A stretch of 64,000 nt of DNA from Robertmurraya_A mangrovi. GTDB taxonomy: Bacteria > Bacillota > Bacilli > Bacillales > Cytobacillaceae. The notes beneath the pieces are model-generated. The model was given only the letters and a program-made list of their open reading frames with translations. It had not been told where the DNA came from and made no database searches. The position numbers and the translations under genes are program-made. Shown here in pieces: positions 44,070-53,929 of the stretch (positions within the stretch are counted from its first letter, which is position 1; the number at the start of each line of letters is the position of its first letter). Location: assembly GCF_034427655.1 (NCBI RefSeq), contig NZ_JAXOFX010000012.1, forward strand, positions 62,001 to 126,000. The letters are read 5' to 3'.

Positions 44070-45500
44070 CTAATCTCTCTCTAATAACACAGCACCAGCA
44101 ATCCCTGGCTTTGTCATTTCATAAGGATCCAAAATCAAATTCAATTCCTCTTCCGTCAGCACATCATATTTCAAGCAAAGCTCTCGAACCGGAACCCCTT
44201 CTAAAATCGCTTCACGTGCAATACGAGAGGCTACTTCATATCCGATATGTGGGTTAACAGCTGTAATCACTCCCACACTCTTTTCCACGTACTCTTTCAT
44301 TCTCTCTTCATTAGCTGTGATTCCTTTTAAGCAATGCTCCGTAAAAGTACGGAATGCATTATTCATAATACTGATTGATTGAAGCAAGTTAAAAACTAAC
44401 ACAGGCTCCATCACATTCAATTCAAACTGACCCGCTTCAGACGCAAGGCAAATCGTTTGGTCATTACCAATTACTTGGAAAGCCACTTGATTAATCAACT
44501 CTGGTAAAACAGGATTTACCTTACCAGGCATGATCGATGAACCTGGTTGTCTGGCCGGTAACATGATTTCTCCTAAACCTGCTCTTGGTCCTGATGCCAT
44601 TAATCGTAAATCATTCGCAATTTTGGACATGTTCAGCATACAAACTTTTAACGTTCCTGATACTTCTGTGTAGGCATCTGTATTTTGCGTAGCATCTACT
44701 AAATGATCCGCTCCCGTAAGCGGAAGTCCACTGATATCTTTTAGGTAACTAACAACTAACTCAATATAACGAGGGTCCGCGTTTAATCCCGTTCCAACCG
44801 CAGTTGCCCCCATATTCACTTCGTATAAATGCTGTCTCGATTGTTGAATTCGTTTAATATCACGTTCAATCACACGACTATAAGCTTCAAACTCTTGCCC
44901 TAGACGAATCGGAACCGCATCCTGTAAATGAGTGCGTCCCATTTTAATAATATGATTAAATTGCGTTGCTTTCTCTTTAAAAACAGCATGCATTTCTTCC
45001 ATTGAAACTAATAACTTTTCTAACAAGTTTAATACAGAAATATGAATCGCCGTTGGGAAAGCGTCATTCGTCGATTGAGACATGTTGACATGAGTATTCG
45101 GACTACAGTGAGTATAATCTCCTTTTTCATGCCCTAGGAGCTCAATCGCACGGTTGGCAATTACTTCATTTATATTCATGTTAATCGACGTACCTGCTCC
45201 ACCTTGAATAGGGTCGACAATCACTTGGTCATGCCATTTTCCTTCTAATAACTCATCAGCCGCCTTAACAATGTTTTCCCCAATCCCGGAATAAAGACGT
45301 TTCGTATCCATATTTGCCAGTGCAGCTGCTTTTTTTACAACCGCCATAGCTCTAATTAGCTCTTCGTGAATGTGATATCCTGTAATAGGAAAGTTCTCAA
45401 CGGCACGAAGAGTTTGAATTCCATAATACGCATCAACCGGAACTTCCTTCGATCCTAAAAAGTCTTTTTCCATTCTCATTTGGCTCTGTGTAATTGACAT
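44070..45500 (-). CDS. aspA: Aspartate ammonia-lyase (aspartase)
   Basis: 476 residues of the aspartase/fumarase superfamily. It has MRMEKDFLGSKEVPVDAYYGIQT, THVNMSQSTNDAFPTA, the TxLQDAxP site GRTHLQDAVPIRLGQE and the signature GSSIMPGKVNPV. It splits L-aspartate to fumarate and ammonia. The GSKEVP opening distinguishes aspartase from fumarase C. Start ATG after GGAGACTGAAGTT. In B. subtilis the gene (ansB) follows ansA; here it stands alone. Confidence 0.93.
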   Translation of the reverse strand: MSITQSQMRMEKDFLGSKEVPVDAYYGIQTLRAVENFPITGYHIHEELIRAMAVVKKAAALANMDTKRLYSGIGENIVKAADELLEGKWHDQVIVDPIQGGAGTSINMNINEVIANRAIELLGHEKGDYTHCSPNTHVNMSQSTNDAFPTAIHISVLNLLEKLLVSMEEMHAVFKEKATQFNHIIKMGRTHLQDAVPIRLGQEFEAYSRVIERDIKRIQQSRQHLYEVNMGATAVGTGLNADPRYIELVVSYLKDISGLPLTGADHLVDATQNTDAYTEVSGTLKVCMLNMSKIANDLRLMASGPRAGLGEIMLPARQPGSSIMPGKVNPVLPELINQVAFQVIGNDQTICLASEAGQFELNVMEPVLVFNLLQSISIMNNAFRTFTEHCLKGITANEERMKEYVEKSVGVITAVNPHIGYEVASRIAREAILEGVPVRELCLKYDVLTEEELNLILDPYEMTKPGIAGAVLLERD

Positions 45501-45672
45501 AACTTCAGTCTCCTCTATTTAAAACAATCATAAGCTATTAAACTATATGTATATCTACTGCTATTAAAACAAATAGTATGGGATTCCTCAAGGTGTTTAT
45601 GTACTGTATTAAAGAACTGAAGTGGATGGATTAAACTCGCCATTTTAGAAAAAAAATATAAAGGAAACTTTG

Positions 45673-46557
45673 CTACAAATCCTCATAAGTGATAAAATTT
45701 GTACACACGATATCAATCCCTTTTTCAAGCCACCTTCTAGCCTCTTGTACATCATCTATCGTGTGGACGATGATTGATAAATGATTAAATTTTAATTTTT
45801 TTATTAAAGTATCGGTTAAATACTCTGGTCTGGCAGCTACTGAAACAATCCCTTTTGTCTTGCAAAATAAAATAACCTCATCTATATTTTTCAGTTCTGA
45901 TTTATGTATAAAATATTGATAATATTTAAATGAATGCACACTATTAAACCCTTCATACATATCTGGATTACCTATTTGTATTAGAACTCGATCTAATAAA
46001 TTCATATTATCACGAAATACTTCTACAATGGCTTTGGCCGTTTTAATGGAAGTATTTCTATCAAGTGTTCTAAGGTCAAACTCAAAGTATAAATCTGGGT
46101 ATTCTTTCAAATACTCCACCATTTTCGTTGCATCAATCGTAGTATATTTACCTTGGATTTTTGTATTCATAAATTGTTCATAGGTCATAACCATATTTTT
46201 GGGATTATAGGCAACTCCTGTATCATGATAGGTTTTTTCATTCCATCCGTGGCAGGCAACTAATCGATCATCTGCTGTTAGTATTAAATCTACTTCAATC
46301 AACTTATACCCTAGACTGACTGATTGTTCTAAACCTTCTAAAGCATTACTATAAATATATTTCTCTTCTAATCCACCTAAAGCATGGGACATAATCTTAT
46401 GTTGAAAAAAAGGGGGTTTTTCTGGAGGAATGTTATTAAACGTTTTCAAACTAACTATAGCTGTTTCAGTATTCGCAGCCTCTGCAGTAGTTCCTAAGAA
46501 TAAAGAAAAAATGAATGCAAATAGTAACGTGATGGCGAAATCATGCTTCTTTATCAC
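45673..46557 (-). CDS. Secreted glycerophosphodiester phosphodiesterase-like protein
   Basis: 294 residues with a signal peptide (KKHDFAITLLFAFIFSLFLG). The GDPD-type barrel has SHALGG, NALEGLEQSVSLGYKLIEVD, then LTADDRLVACHGWNE and LYFEFDLRT. The metal and catalytic positions (His, Glu-x-Asp, His) are kept, but the motif is divergent from GlpQ (HALGG for HRG, HGW for HD), so it may act on another phosphodiester, or be PI-PLC-like. Start GTG after AGGAGCGATGTGA. Confidence 0.8.
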   Translation of the reverse strand: MIKKHDFAITLLFAFIFSLFLGTTAEAANTETAIVSLKTFNNIPPEKPPFFQHKIMSHALGGLEEKYIYSNALEGLEQSVSLGYKLIEVDLILTADDRLVACHGWNEKTYHDTGVAYNPKNMVMTYEQFMNTKIQGKYTTIDATKMVEYLKEYPDLYFEFDLRTLDRNTSIKTAKAIVEVFRDNMNLLDRVLIQIGNPDMYEGFNSVHSFKYYQYFIHKSELKNIDEVILFCKTKGIVSVAARPEYLTDTLIKKLKFNHLSIIVHTIDDVQEARRWLEKGIDIVCTNFITYEDL

Positions 46558-46836
46558 TCACATCGCTCCTCTACCTTATTTGATAACTTACTTTAACAAA
46601 GTAATGTTTATCAGCTGTATACGTGAAATTAATTTACGGTAAATAAATGTAAAACAAAATAAATATACTTGTACGGGCATAAATTAAATATTAAGGCAAT
46701 GATGGAAGCACAAAGTTTAGTTCTATTAATCCCTTGAATGGAGGCGGTTTAATTCTGAGTTAATTAAAGAAATATCGATCATGCACATTACTCGCATATT
46801 TTCTTATCTTCGGTTATATTTTTTATAATAATAACT

Positions 46837-46899
46837 TAATAATAATTATTGTAATTTATTTTCTAATTTAGTATAATTACAAAGTAATAATAATTATTA
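46837..46899 (+). promoter_or_regulatory. katG promoter with two PerR-like boxes
   Basis: A sigma-A promoter is visible: TTGTAA (46849-46854), 17 bases, TATAAT (46872-46877). TAATAATAATTATTG (46837-46851) overlaps the -35 element. TAATAATAATTATTA (46885-46899) lies just after the -10. Both match the PerR consensus TTATAATNATTATAA at about 12 of 14 positions, implying peroxide derepression. Fur is a less likely alternative. The rest of the 386-base gap upstream shows no gene. Confidence 0.8.
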
Positions 46900-46943
46900 A
46901 TATCTATTTCTATTAAATTGAGTTATATAAGGAGGAAACAATT

Positions 46944-49124
46944 ATGAGTATGAAAGACGCAGCTAAAATGGGCGGATGTCCATTCCATGGTGCCGCTACA
47001 AGTCCAAAAACAAGTGGTACAACGAACAAAGACTGGTGGCCAAATCAATTAAACTTGAACATTCTTCATCAACATGACAAAAAATCGAATCCTATGGGAG
47101 AAGATTTCAATTATGCAGAAGAATTTAAAAAACTAGACTATCAAGCTCTTAAAAAGGACCTTCATGATTTAATGACAGACAGTCAAGACTGGTGGCCAGC
47201 TGATTACGGTCATTATGGTCCATTCTTTATTCGTATGGCTTGGCATGCTGCAGGTACATACCGCACAGGTGACGGCCGTGGGGGCGGTAATACGGGGAAT
47301 CAACGTTTCGCTCCACTAAACAGCTGGGCTGATAACGGGAACCTGGATAAAGCACGCCGTTTACTTTGGCCGATTAAGCAAAAGTACGGAAACAAAATCT
47401 CATGGGCTGACTTAATGCTTTTAACAGGGAATGTGGCTATTGAATCGATGGGTGGTAAAACATTTGGTTTCGGAGGCGGACGTGCTGACATTTGGCATCC
47501 AGAAGAAGACATCTACTGGGGTACTGAAACAGAGATGCTAGGGAATAGCCGTTACTCCGGCGATCGTGACCTAGAAAATCCACTTGCAGCTGTTCAAATG
47601 GGATTAATCTATGTGAATCCAGAAGGTCCAGACGGTAATCCAGATCCAGTAGCAAGTGCACGTGACATTCGCGAAACCTTTGCACGTATGGGAATGAACG
47701 ACGAAGAGACTGTTGCCTTAATTGCTGGCGGTCATACATTTGGTAAAGCACACGGTGCAGGAGATGCTGCACATGTTGGCGCTGAGCCAGAAGCTGCTCC
47801 TATTGAAGCTCAAGGCTTAGGATGGTTAAGCACACACGGTAGTGGTAAAGGTCGCGACACGATCACAAGTGGAATCGAAGGTGCATGGACAGCTAACCCA
47901 ACACAATGGGATAATGGCTACTTTGATTTATTATTTGGCTATCAATGGTGGTTAACAAAGAGTCCGGCTGGTGCTTATCAATGGCTGGCAGTAAATCCAG
48001 ACGAGAAGGACCTTGCACCTGATGCTGAAGATTCATCTGTACGTGTTCCAACGATGATGACGACAGCTGATATGGCCTTACGTTATGATACAGAATATGA
48101 AAAGATTGCTCGTCGTTTCCACGAAAATCCAGAAGAGTTTGCCGATGTATTTGCTCGCGCATGGTTTAAACTTTTACACCGTGACATGGGACCAGTTTCT
48201 AGATATTTAGGACCTGAAGTGCCACAAGAAGAGCTAATCTGGCAAGATCCAGTACCAACAGTTGATTATGAATTATCTGCAGAAGAAGTAGAAAAAATGA
48301 AAGTATTAATCTTAGACTCTGGTCTAACCATCAGCGAGCTTGTAACAACGGCTTGGGCTTCCGCAAGTACATTCCGTGGTTCAGATAACCGTGGTGGTGC
48401 TAATGGTGCACGCTTACGTCTTGCTCCACAAAAGAATTGGGAAGTCAATCAACCAGAACAACTGGAAAGAGTGCTTGCTGTGTATGAGGACATTCAAAGT
48501 CACCTAGAGAAAAAAGTAAGCCTTGCTGACCTTATTGTACTTGGTGGTAGCGCAGCAGTAGAAAAAGCGGCTCAAGAGGCTGGTTTTGATGTAAAAGTTC
48601 CGTTTGCTCCTGGGCGCGGTGATGCTACGCAAGAGCAAACAGATGCAGAAAGCTTTGATGTGTTAGAGCCTGTTGCAGATGGTTTCCGAAACTACCAGAA
48701 GAAGCAGTTCAGTGTAAGCCCAGAAGAGCTTCTAGTTGATAAAGCTCAATTGCTAGGCCTAACTGCTCCTGAAATGACAGTACTTGTTGGTGGGCTGCGT
48801 GTTCTTGGCACAAACCATGGCAGCACACAACACGGCGTATTCACAGACCGTGTAGGCACACTAACAAACGACTTCTTTGTGAATTTACTAGATATGGGTG
48901 TCCAGTGGAAACCTGTAGACGGTACTCTTTATGAAGGACGTGACCGTCAAACAGGTGAAGTCGTGCGTACAGCCACTAGAGTGGACCTTGTATTTGGTTC
49001 AAACTCTGTTCTACGTGCGATTTCAGAGGTTTATGCTCAAGATGATAACAAAGAAAAGTTCGTTCGTGACTTTGTTGCTGCTTGGGTGAAAGTGATGAAT
49101 GCTGATCGTTTTGACCTTAGATAA
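46944..49124 (+). CDS. katG: Catalase-peroxidase
   Basis: 726 residues, ATG after AAGGAGG. The haem pocket is complete: distal Arg97, Trp100 and His101 (RMAWH) and proximal His264 (GGHTFGK). The Met-Tyr-Trp crosslink that gives catalase activity is predicted from Trp100, Tyr223 and Met249. The C-terminal half is the usual inactive duplicate. It destroys H2O2 in the cytoplasm. The opening MGGCPFHG is common in this family. Confidence 0.97.
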   Translation: MSMKDAAKMGGCPFHGAATSPKTSGTTNKDWWPNQLNLNILHQHDKKSNPMGEDFNYAEEFKKLDYQALKKDLHDLMTDSQDWWPADYGHYGPFFIRMAWHAAGTYRTGDGRGGGNTGNQRFAPLNSWADNGNLDKARRLLWPIKQKYGNKISWADLMLLTGNVAIESMGGKTFGFGGGRADIWHPEEDIYWGTETEMLGNSRYSGDRDLENPLAAVQMGLIYVNPEGPDGNPDPVASARDIRETFARMGMNDEETVALIAGGHTFGKAHGAGDAAHVGAEPEAAPIEAQGLGWLSTHGSGKGRDTITSGIEGAWTANPTQWDNGYFDLLFGYQWWLTKSPAGAYQWLAVNPDEKDLAPDAEDSSVRVPTMMTTADMALRYDTEYEKIARRFHENPEEFADVFARAWFKLLHRDMGPVSRYLGPEVPQEELIWQDPVPTVDYELSAEEVEKMKVLILDSGLTISELVTTAWASASTFRGSDNRGGANGARLRLAPQKNWEVNQPEQLERVLAVYEDIQSHLEKKVSLADLIVLGGSAAVEKAAQEAGFDVKVPFAPGRGDATQEQTDAESFDVLEPVADGFRNYQKKQFSVSPEELLVDKAQLLGLTAPEMTVLVGGLRVLGTNHGSTQHGVFTDRVGTLTNDFFVNLLDMGVQWKPVDGTLYEGRDRQTGEVVRTATRVDLVFGSNSVLRAISEVYAQDDNKEKFVRDFVAAWVKVMNADRFDLR

Positions 49125-49142
49125 TATAAGTAATTAGAAAAC

Positions 49143-49180
49143 AACCCCTGGCAGATTATCGGATTGCCAGGGGTTTTCTT
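49143..49180 (+). terminator. Terminator of katG
   Basis: AACCCCTGGCA pairs with TGCCAGGGGTT, followed by a T-rich tail, right after the katG stop. Confidence 0.92.
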
Positions 49181-49239
49181 ATTTTAGCATTCTGCTAGTT
49201 ATTACATTAAGGTTTCAGAAACTTCTGCGTAAAAAATCC

Positions 49240-49617
49240 TTATTTATCTTCCCTTAAAATATAATCATTTCCATCTTGATCATAAAAAGTGAACATCGTG
49301 CCAAACGGCATTCTCATCATTTCGTCCACTTTCACACCATTTTGCGTCATTTTCTCATAAGCCGATTCAATATCAGTCGTGCTAAATAGAACAGACGGAT
49401 GAGCCACCTTAGAAGGTTTTTGCTTCTCCATCGCTGACTTAGAATAAAGAACTAAAGTCGTAAATTCATCCTCACTAGGGCCTACCTCGATCCAAGACAT
49501 ATTAGGTCCCATTTGTTGTTCAAACTTTAAAACAAAACCAAGCTTATTTAACCAAAAATCCTTTGCCTGCTCTTGGTCTTGTACGTATACCGTAATTTTT
49601 CCGATTTTATTAATCAA
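49240..49617 (-). CDS. VOC family protein (glyoxalase/bleomycin-resistance fold)
   Basis: 125 residues with two beta-alpha-beta-beta-beta units: KIGKITVYVQDQEQAKDFWLNKLGF and, at the end, GTMFTFYDQDGNDYILRE. It lacks a full set of glyoxalase I metal ligands in the expected places, so the reaction is unknown. Start ATG 49617. Confidence 0.8.
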   Translation of the reverse strand: MINKIGKITVYVQDQEQAKDFWLNKLGFVLKFEQQMGPNMSWIEVGPSEDEFTTLVLYSKSAMEKQKPSKVAHPSVLFSTTDIESAYEKMTQNGVKVDEMMRMPFGTMFTFYDQDGNDYILREDK

Positions 49618-49696
49618 GATGTAAGCCTCTCTTTATCCATTTAAATTATGAAGAAACATATTATCAGCATTTTGTTCCGATTCATGAATGCCAAGA

Positions 49697-50092
49697 TTAT
49701 TTAGCATTTTGATCGGGCTGGTGAATGCCGAAAATATTTCCTTCTGTATCAATATAATACCCCTGCCAAGCCATTCCAGGCAAAGCATATTTCGGCATAG
49801 CTACCTTGCCGCCATTTTCCAGGATTTTCGTTTCCGTCGAATCGTAATCTTCTACACCCATTGTGCAAGCGTATCCGTTCAAAGGTTGGTTAGGTTCTGG
49901 TTTAGGACTTTGACGTTGCATCAAAGCACCGTTAATTCCAGGCTCCCCTTCTGCACCAGTCACCGCTCCGAAATAAGGCATTCCAGCATACTCGGTCCAA
50001 TCTTGAAAATCCCACCCAAATACCTCTCCGTAAAAACCTTTTGCCCGTTCCATATCATCCACATGAATTTCGAAATGTACTAATCTACCCAT
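49697..50092 (-). CDS. VOC family protein (glyoxalase-like)
   Basis: 131 residues opening GRLVHFEIHVDDMERAKGFY and ending DTEGNIFGIHQPD, the layout of the YybH/27-kDa antigen CFP30-type VOC proteins. Conserved FGWxF (FGWDFQDW) is present. Function unknown. It is 79 bases from the neighbouring VOC gene on the same strand, possibly co-transcribed. Confidence 0.85.
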   Translation of the reverse strand: MGRLVHFEIHVDDMERAKGFYGEVFGWDFQDWTEYAGMPYFGAVTGAEGEPGINGALMQRQSPKPEPNQPLNGYACTMGVEDYDSTETKILENGGKVAMPKYALPGMAWQGYYIDTEGNIFGIHQPDQNAK

Positions 50093-50223
50093 AACTTCCT
50101 CCTCATAAATCTAATATATTTTTTTCTTATGTATCTTAACTTCGACCTATATTTTTGGAATCCCTTCATCATTATGATAGATAATACAAAAATTTATTCT
50201 GCTCCCACTGTATTAAAGTAAAA

Positions 50224-50262
50224 AACACTTACTAACGGTTGATAGCAACATTAGTAAGTGTT
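50224..50262 (-). terminator. Terminator of the MarR operon
   Basis: AACACTTACTAA pairs with TTAGTAAGTGTT; the minus strand continues with a T-run. Confidence 0.9.
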
Positions 50263-50311
50263 ATTTTAAAGCTATTAAATTCTTGAAATACGACTATTAA
50301 ACTAAGTTTAA

Positions 50312-51049
50312 TTAATCGCTGCCTTCATCATTTGAGCCCCCTATTTTTCCAATATAATCAGCCAAAAAGTGAAATAATATGACTGGAATAAGAGAATCTA
50401 GACTAATATAGATCAAAGCCAAGAATAATCCCATAATCGATGTTCTGATTACATTATTCCACCCTTGATACGTATGTGCCAAGCCGAATAATACAGAAGA
50501 TACGATTAAGATGACCCAAATCGATAAGTCTGGAAAAAGTTGCGTTAAAGCAAATAATAAGAATCCACGATAAATGATTTCTTCCGTAATCCCTGCTGTC
50601 CAGGAAACGAACGTCCATACTTTTTTATCATGTTTGGATACAGGCATGATGTCATTAAACTTACTTTTCTCTAACTCTGCCTGTTTGGCTTTGGCAATTT
50701 CATTTCTCATTTTCACACTAACTTTTGAACCAATGAGGTAGTAAATTAAAGCTAATGTATAAACGGCAAATAACCCAAGCGTAATATAAGTTACCCACTT
50801 ACCAAGTGTTTCTGTATGCAATGAAACACCTTTTATCCCTATGTCTTGTAGAGTGATTGGTCCAAATAAGACTAATCCTAAGATAAACAAAGTAGGAACC
50901 CAAAGTCCTATCATGATTTTCTTATAATATTTGACCCTTTCACCCGAATGAATTCGTACTTTTTCTTTAAACTTTTGATAATCAAAATATCCATAAATAG
51001 GTTCATACGTACATAGAAAAGCGATTACGATCCAAAAATAAAGCTCCAT
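50312..51049 (-). CDS. CPBP family intramembrane metalloprotease
   Basis: 245 residues with about seven membrane helices. The Abi/CAAX-protease motifs are EEIIYRG (residues about 152-158), then FGLAHTYQGW and LFHFLADY. Members cleave or protect small peptides and are often linked to bacteriocin immunity or membrane stress. It is the last gene of the MarR-membrane protein-CPBP unit. Confidence 0.88.
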   Translation of the reverse strand: MELYFWIVIAFLCTYEPIYGYFDYQKFKEKVRIHSGERVKYYKKIMIGLWVPTLFILGLVLFGPITLQDIGIKGVSLHTETLGKWVTYITLGLFAVYTLALIYYLIGSKVSVKMRNEIAKAKQAELEKSKFNDIMPVSKHDKKVWTFVSWTAGITEEIIYRGFLLFALTQLFPDLSIWVILIVSSVLFGLAHTYQGWNNVIRTSIMGLFLALIYISLDSLIPVILFHFLADYIGKIGGSNDEGSD

Positions 51050-51075
51050 TCCTTCTTCCCCCTAAAACGAAAATA

Positions 51076-51624
51076 TTAATCCTCTTTATTTTTTATCAGA
51101 CGATAGAAACTCTGTTCATCATCGACCGTCAGGAAAATTCTTTTAATCATTTTTCTGTTTCCAAAGTTCCCTTTACTTTCAACCGGTTCTTTTAAAACCA
51201 ATTCAAATGTAGGTAAATCGAAACCTAATAGAGATAAATCCAGCACATCCTTACTCTTCTTGTCATTTTCATAGTTGATATTACCGTTCTTTATATCCTC
51301 CACATTTTCAATCAACACTATATATTCAGGTCGTGACCCTATTTTTAAAGTCAACGTGTTTTCTTGTATACGAATTGGATTTTTCACTACCGCTCTTAAA
51401 TCAAACACTAAAAATATAATGGTTAAGATTCCAAGGACTAAGTGGATCCAGTGCAAGATTGGGCTCCATTTATACAGAAGGAAGGACACCCCTACTGATT
51501 CTAATATCATGACGAATATCATCGCGTATATAAATCCAACATAGCCAGATTTCTGATGATAAGTAAAAAGCTTTGTTTCTTCCCGTTGATTGCCGTATTC
51601 CTTATTGATTGCTAGATTACTCAT
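51076..51624 (-). CDS. Membrane protein with PH-like domain
   Basis: 182 residues. Two membrane helices (about 30-55 and 58-80) are followed by a cytoplasmic domain of about 100 residues rich in beta strands (IRIQENTLTLKIGSRPEYIV...), similar in layout to bacterial PH-domain membrane proteins. No named family is certain. It lies 26 bases before the CPBP gene and after marR. Confidence 0.7.
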   Translation of the reverse strand: MSNLAINKEYGNQREETKLFTYHQKSGYVGFIYAMIFVMILESVGVSFLLYKWSPILHWIHLVLGILTIIFLVFDLRAVVKNPIRIQENTLTLKIGSRPEYIVLIENVEDIKNGNINYENDKKSKDVLDLSLLGFDLPTFELVLKEPVESKGNFGNRKMIKRIFLTVDDEQSFYRLIKNKED

Positions 51625-51650
51625 GTGTATTCCCCCATTCTAAAAAGCTC

Positions 51651-52091
51651 TTACTCCCCTTTTGTAACAATACCGTGCAAATCTTTTAATATTTGATGAT
51701 ATTTTAAAATATCTTCTTCAGGTAATTGCATAAAATATTTCTCTAAAACCATTTCATCAATTTCGTTCATTTCCTGAAAGAATTTCTTACCGTTTTCACT
51801 TAGAAGGACAAATACTTCCCTTCTATTTTCTTTGTTTACTTCTCTTACTACATAATCCTTACTTTCCAGCTTACGAATAAATTGACTAGCCGCACTCGGA
51901 GTCCCACCTATAATTTCAGCGACTTCATTCATATTCAGCTTTTGTTTCTTCTCTAAAATACTTAAAACCACCGATTGTTTCGTTGAAAAATCATGTTCAC
52001 TTAAAATCTTATCGTATTCCTTAATAAATACGTTTTTAATGTCATCTGAGAAACGATTAGCCTCAATTAAGATTTTCTTGATATCCATCAT
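51651..52091 (-). CDS. MarR family transcriptional regulator
   Basis: 146 residues with the winged-helix core: KLNMNEVAEIIGGTPSAASQFIRKLESKDYVVRE and the wing ENRREVFVLLSENGKKFF. It probably represses its own operon through the palindrome just upstream and responds to a small ligand. Two ATG codons in tandem (52091 and 52088) are possible starts. Confidence 0.9.
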   Translation of the reverse strand: MMDIKKILIEANRFSDDIKNVFIKEYDKILSEHDFSTKQSVVLSILEKKQKLNMNEVAEIIGGTPSAASQFIRKLESKDYVVREVNKENRREVFVLLSENGKKFFQEMNEIDEMVLEKYFMQLPEEDILKYHQILKDLHGIVTKGE

Positions 52092-52155
52092 CTCTTCTCC
52101 TTAATTGTTATTCTTCGATTAATAGTTAAGAGTGTTTAATGTTTTAATTAGAATA

Positions 52156-52179
52156 AATATTTAAGTTAACTTAAATATT
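52156..52179. promoter_or_regulatory. Perfect 24-base palindrome, likely MarR operator
   Basis: AATATTTAAGTT is followed directly by its complement AACTTAAATATT, with GAAT/ATTC outside. A related word, TTTAAGTTCACTTG, recurs at 52232-52245 nearer the divergent M1 peptidase gene. Both lie between marR and that gene, so both directions may be controlled. Confidence 0.7.
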
Positions 52180-52328
52180 ATTCTATACCATTGATTTCCT
52201 TTTATCAACAAAAATATTAAAAAATCTTATTTTAAGTTCACTTGTAAAAAGTGTAAATATATCCCAAATACTAATGTATAATGATATAAATATCTACAGC
52301 AGAAAAATAAGAAAAAGGGGAGAGATTT

Positions 52329-53876
52329 TTGAAAAGAATATTATTTTGTTTTACGTTTATAGCCATGCTTATTAGCGGTTGTAGTAATGAATCGACTGGT
52401 AAGAAAGAAGATTTAGATAAAAAGGCAGAGACGGTTCAGACAGTAGAAGATACAGAAAAAGAGAATACCGAGAAACAAGAAGAAAACGTGGAAGAAGCGA
52501 TTGTATTTAAGAAATCCACACCTATTAAAATGGATAAGAGCCTTCCACTAGAGCCTCTTGACTCATTTAAGACTCAAACTAGAGAAAATGAGAATGAAGC
52601 ATCCTATCATTTAGATGTTACTCTTAAAGAGGACGAGGTTTTTGATGTAAAGGCAAATATTAATATAAAAAATTTATCAAAAGACACATGGGGAGATTTG
52701 ATTTTTTATTTTATTCCAAATGCTTTTACAGAAAAAAACAAGCCAGAGTTCCTTGAGAGTCAAGCTGTTGTCAATATTGGCGAAGTTCTAGTTGATGGGA
52801 AATCAGTGGATTATAAGCTGCAAAAGGATACCCTTCAATTACTTCTAGATCATCCACTAAATCCGAATCAGGAGTTGAATGTCGAAGTAGCATATAGTTT
52901 TACCGTTCCTACTAACGGTATACGGTTTTCAAAGGCTGGTGAAAACTCCTATTTAGCCCAGTGGTACCCAATGTTATCTACTTATCATTCTGGTTGGGAC
53001 AAGACAGACTATGAACATGGAGGAGAATCCTATCATAATGATTTTAGTCAATTTACAGTCAATTATCAGCTACCAGATGATTATGTAGTAGCAAGCTCAG
53101 CCGACAATGACCCTACACAAGCGAGTAGTAAAGGAAGCCTACATGGAGAAGAAATAAAAGAATTTTATATAACTTTTATGAAAAATATGAACGTCTCTAA
53201 GAGAGTGGTAGATGGTACTGAGATCCGGGTGTTTAGCTATAAAGAAGAGGATTTGAACCGAGAAACATACCTTAATTTAGCAGAAGAAACTCTACTATTT
53301 TTTAATAAAAATATCGGTAAATACCCTCATAAACAATTAGACATCATTATGGATCAAGGTGGTATGGAGTATCCTGGAATTGTTACGGTATCTACATCTG
53401 CAGCCGGAGATATTTCTCACACCGTTGTACATGAAATGGCTCATCAGTGGTTTTATGGAATGGTTAATAATCATCCATACTATACCGCATGGATTGATGA
53501 AGCCTTAACAAATTATGCTGCCTACCTCTTTTTTATCAAGGGTAAGAACCAAGAGCCTATTAGTGTATTTTCAAGAGCAGACGCTGTCATAGAAATGGCA
53601 AGCGATTACGGTAAAATGAAACCATCTAATTTATCTGTTCCGGAATATAAAGGTCAGCCGGTTTCCTACTCGGCTTCCGTGTATGAAAACTCTTCCCTAG
53701 AGCTATGGAAATTATCTGACGCAAATGCTGATAAAGGAATAGAATACTTAAGAAATTATTTTAACCTTTATTCCTATAAAGAAGTGGATGCAAACGAGTG
53801 GCTAAGATACACAAGGTCATTTTTCCAGATCAAAGATGTTAATCAGTTAAGTGATTGGATCTCTTTTGAGGAGTAA
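52329..53876 (+). CDS. M1 family metallopeptidase lipoprotein
   Basis: 515 residues from TTG 52329 after GGGGAGAG. A lipobox (LISGCSNE) puts the lipid Cys at about 18, followed by an acidic linker. The M1 fold has the exopeptidase-type stretch DQGGMEYPGIVTVS and the zinc motif VVHEMAHQW (His at about 368) with the third ligand Glu in WIDEALTNYA. It trims peptides on the outer surface. The aminopeptidase C-terminal domain is short, as in other Bacillus surface M1 members. Confidence 0.88.
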   Translation: MKRILFCFTFIAMLISGCSNESTGKKEDLDKKAETVQTVEDTEKENTEKQEENVEEAIVFKKSTPIKMDKSLPLEPLDSFKTQTRENENEASYHLDVTLKEDEVFDVKANINIKNLSKDTWGDLIFYFIPNAFTEKNKPEFLESQAVVNIGEVLVDGKSVDYKLQKDTLQLLLDHPLNPNQELNVEVAYSFTVPTNGIRFSKAGENSYLAQWYPMLSTYHSGWDKTDYEHGGESYHNDFSQFTVNYQLPDDYVVASSADNDPTQASSKGSLHGEEIKEFYITFMKNMNVSKRVVDGTEIRVFSYKEEDLNRETYLNLAEETLLFFNKNIGKYPHKQLDIIMDQGGMEYPGIVTVSTSAAGDISHTVVHEMAHQWFYGMVNNHPYYTAWIDEALTNYAAYLFFIKGKNQEPISVFSRADAVIEMASDYGKMKPSNLSVPEYKGQPVSYSASVYENSSLELWKLSDANADKGIEYLRNYFNLYSYKEVDANEWLRYTRSFFQIKDVNQLSDWISFEE

Positions 53877-53929
53877 GTTTGGACTGTATAACTGTACAAC
53901 CAATGGTATCTATTATTCCTGATTGCTAA

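Noticed and set aside
47300..48448. Several antisense open frames inside katG
   Set aside because: Shadow frames of a strongly biased coding sequence, with no ribosome sites.
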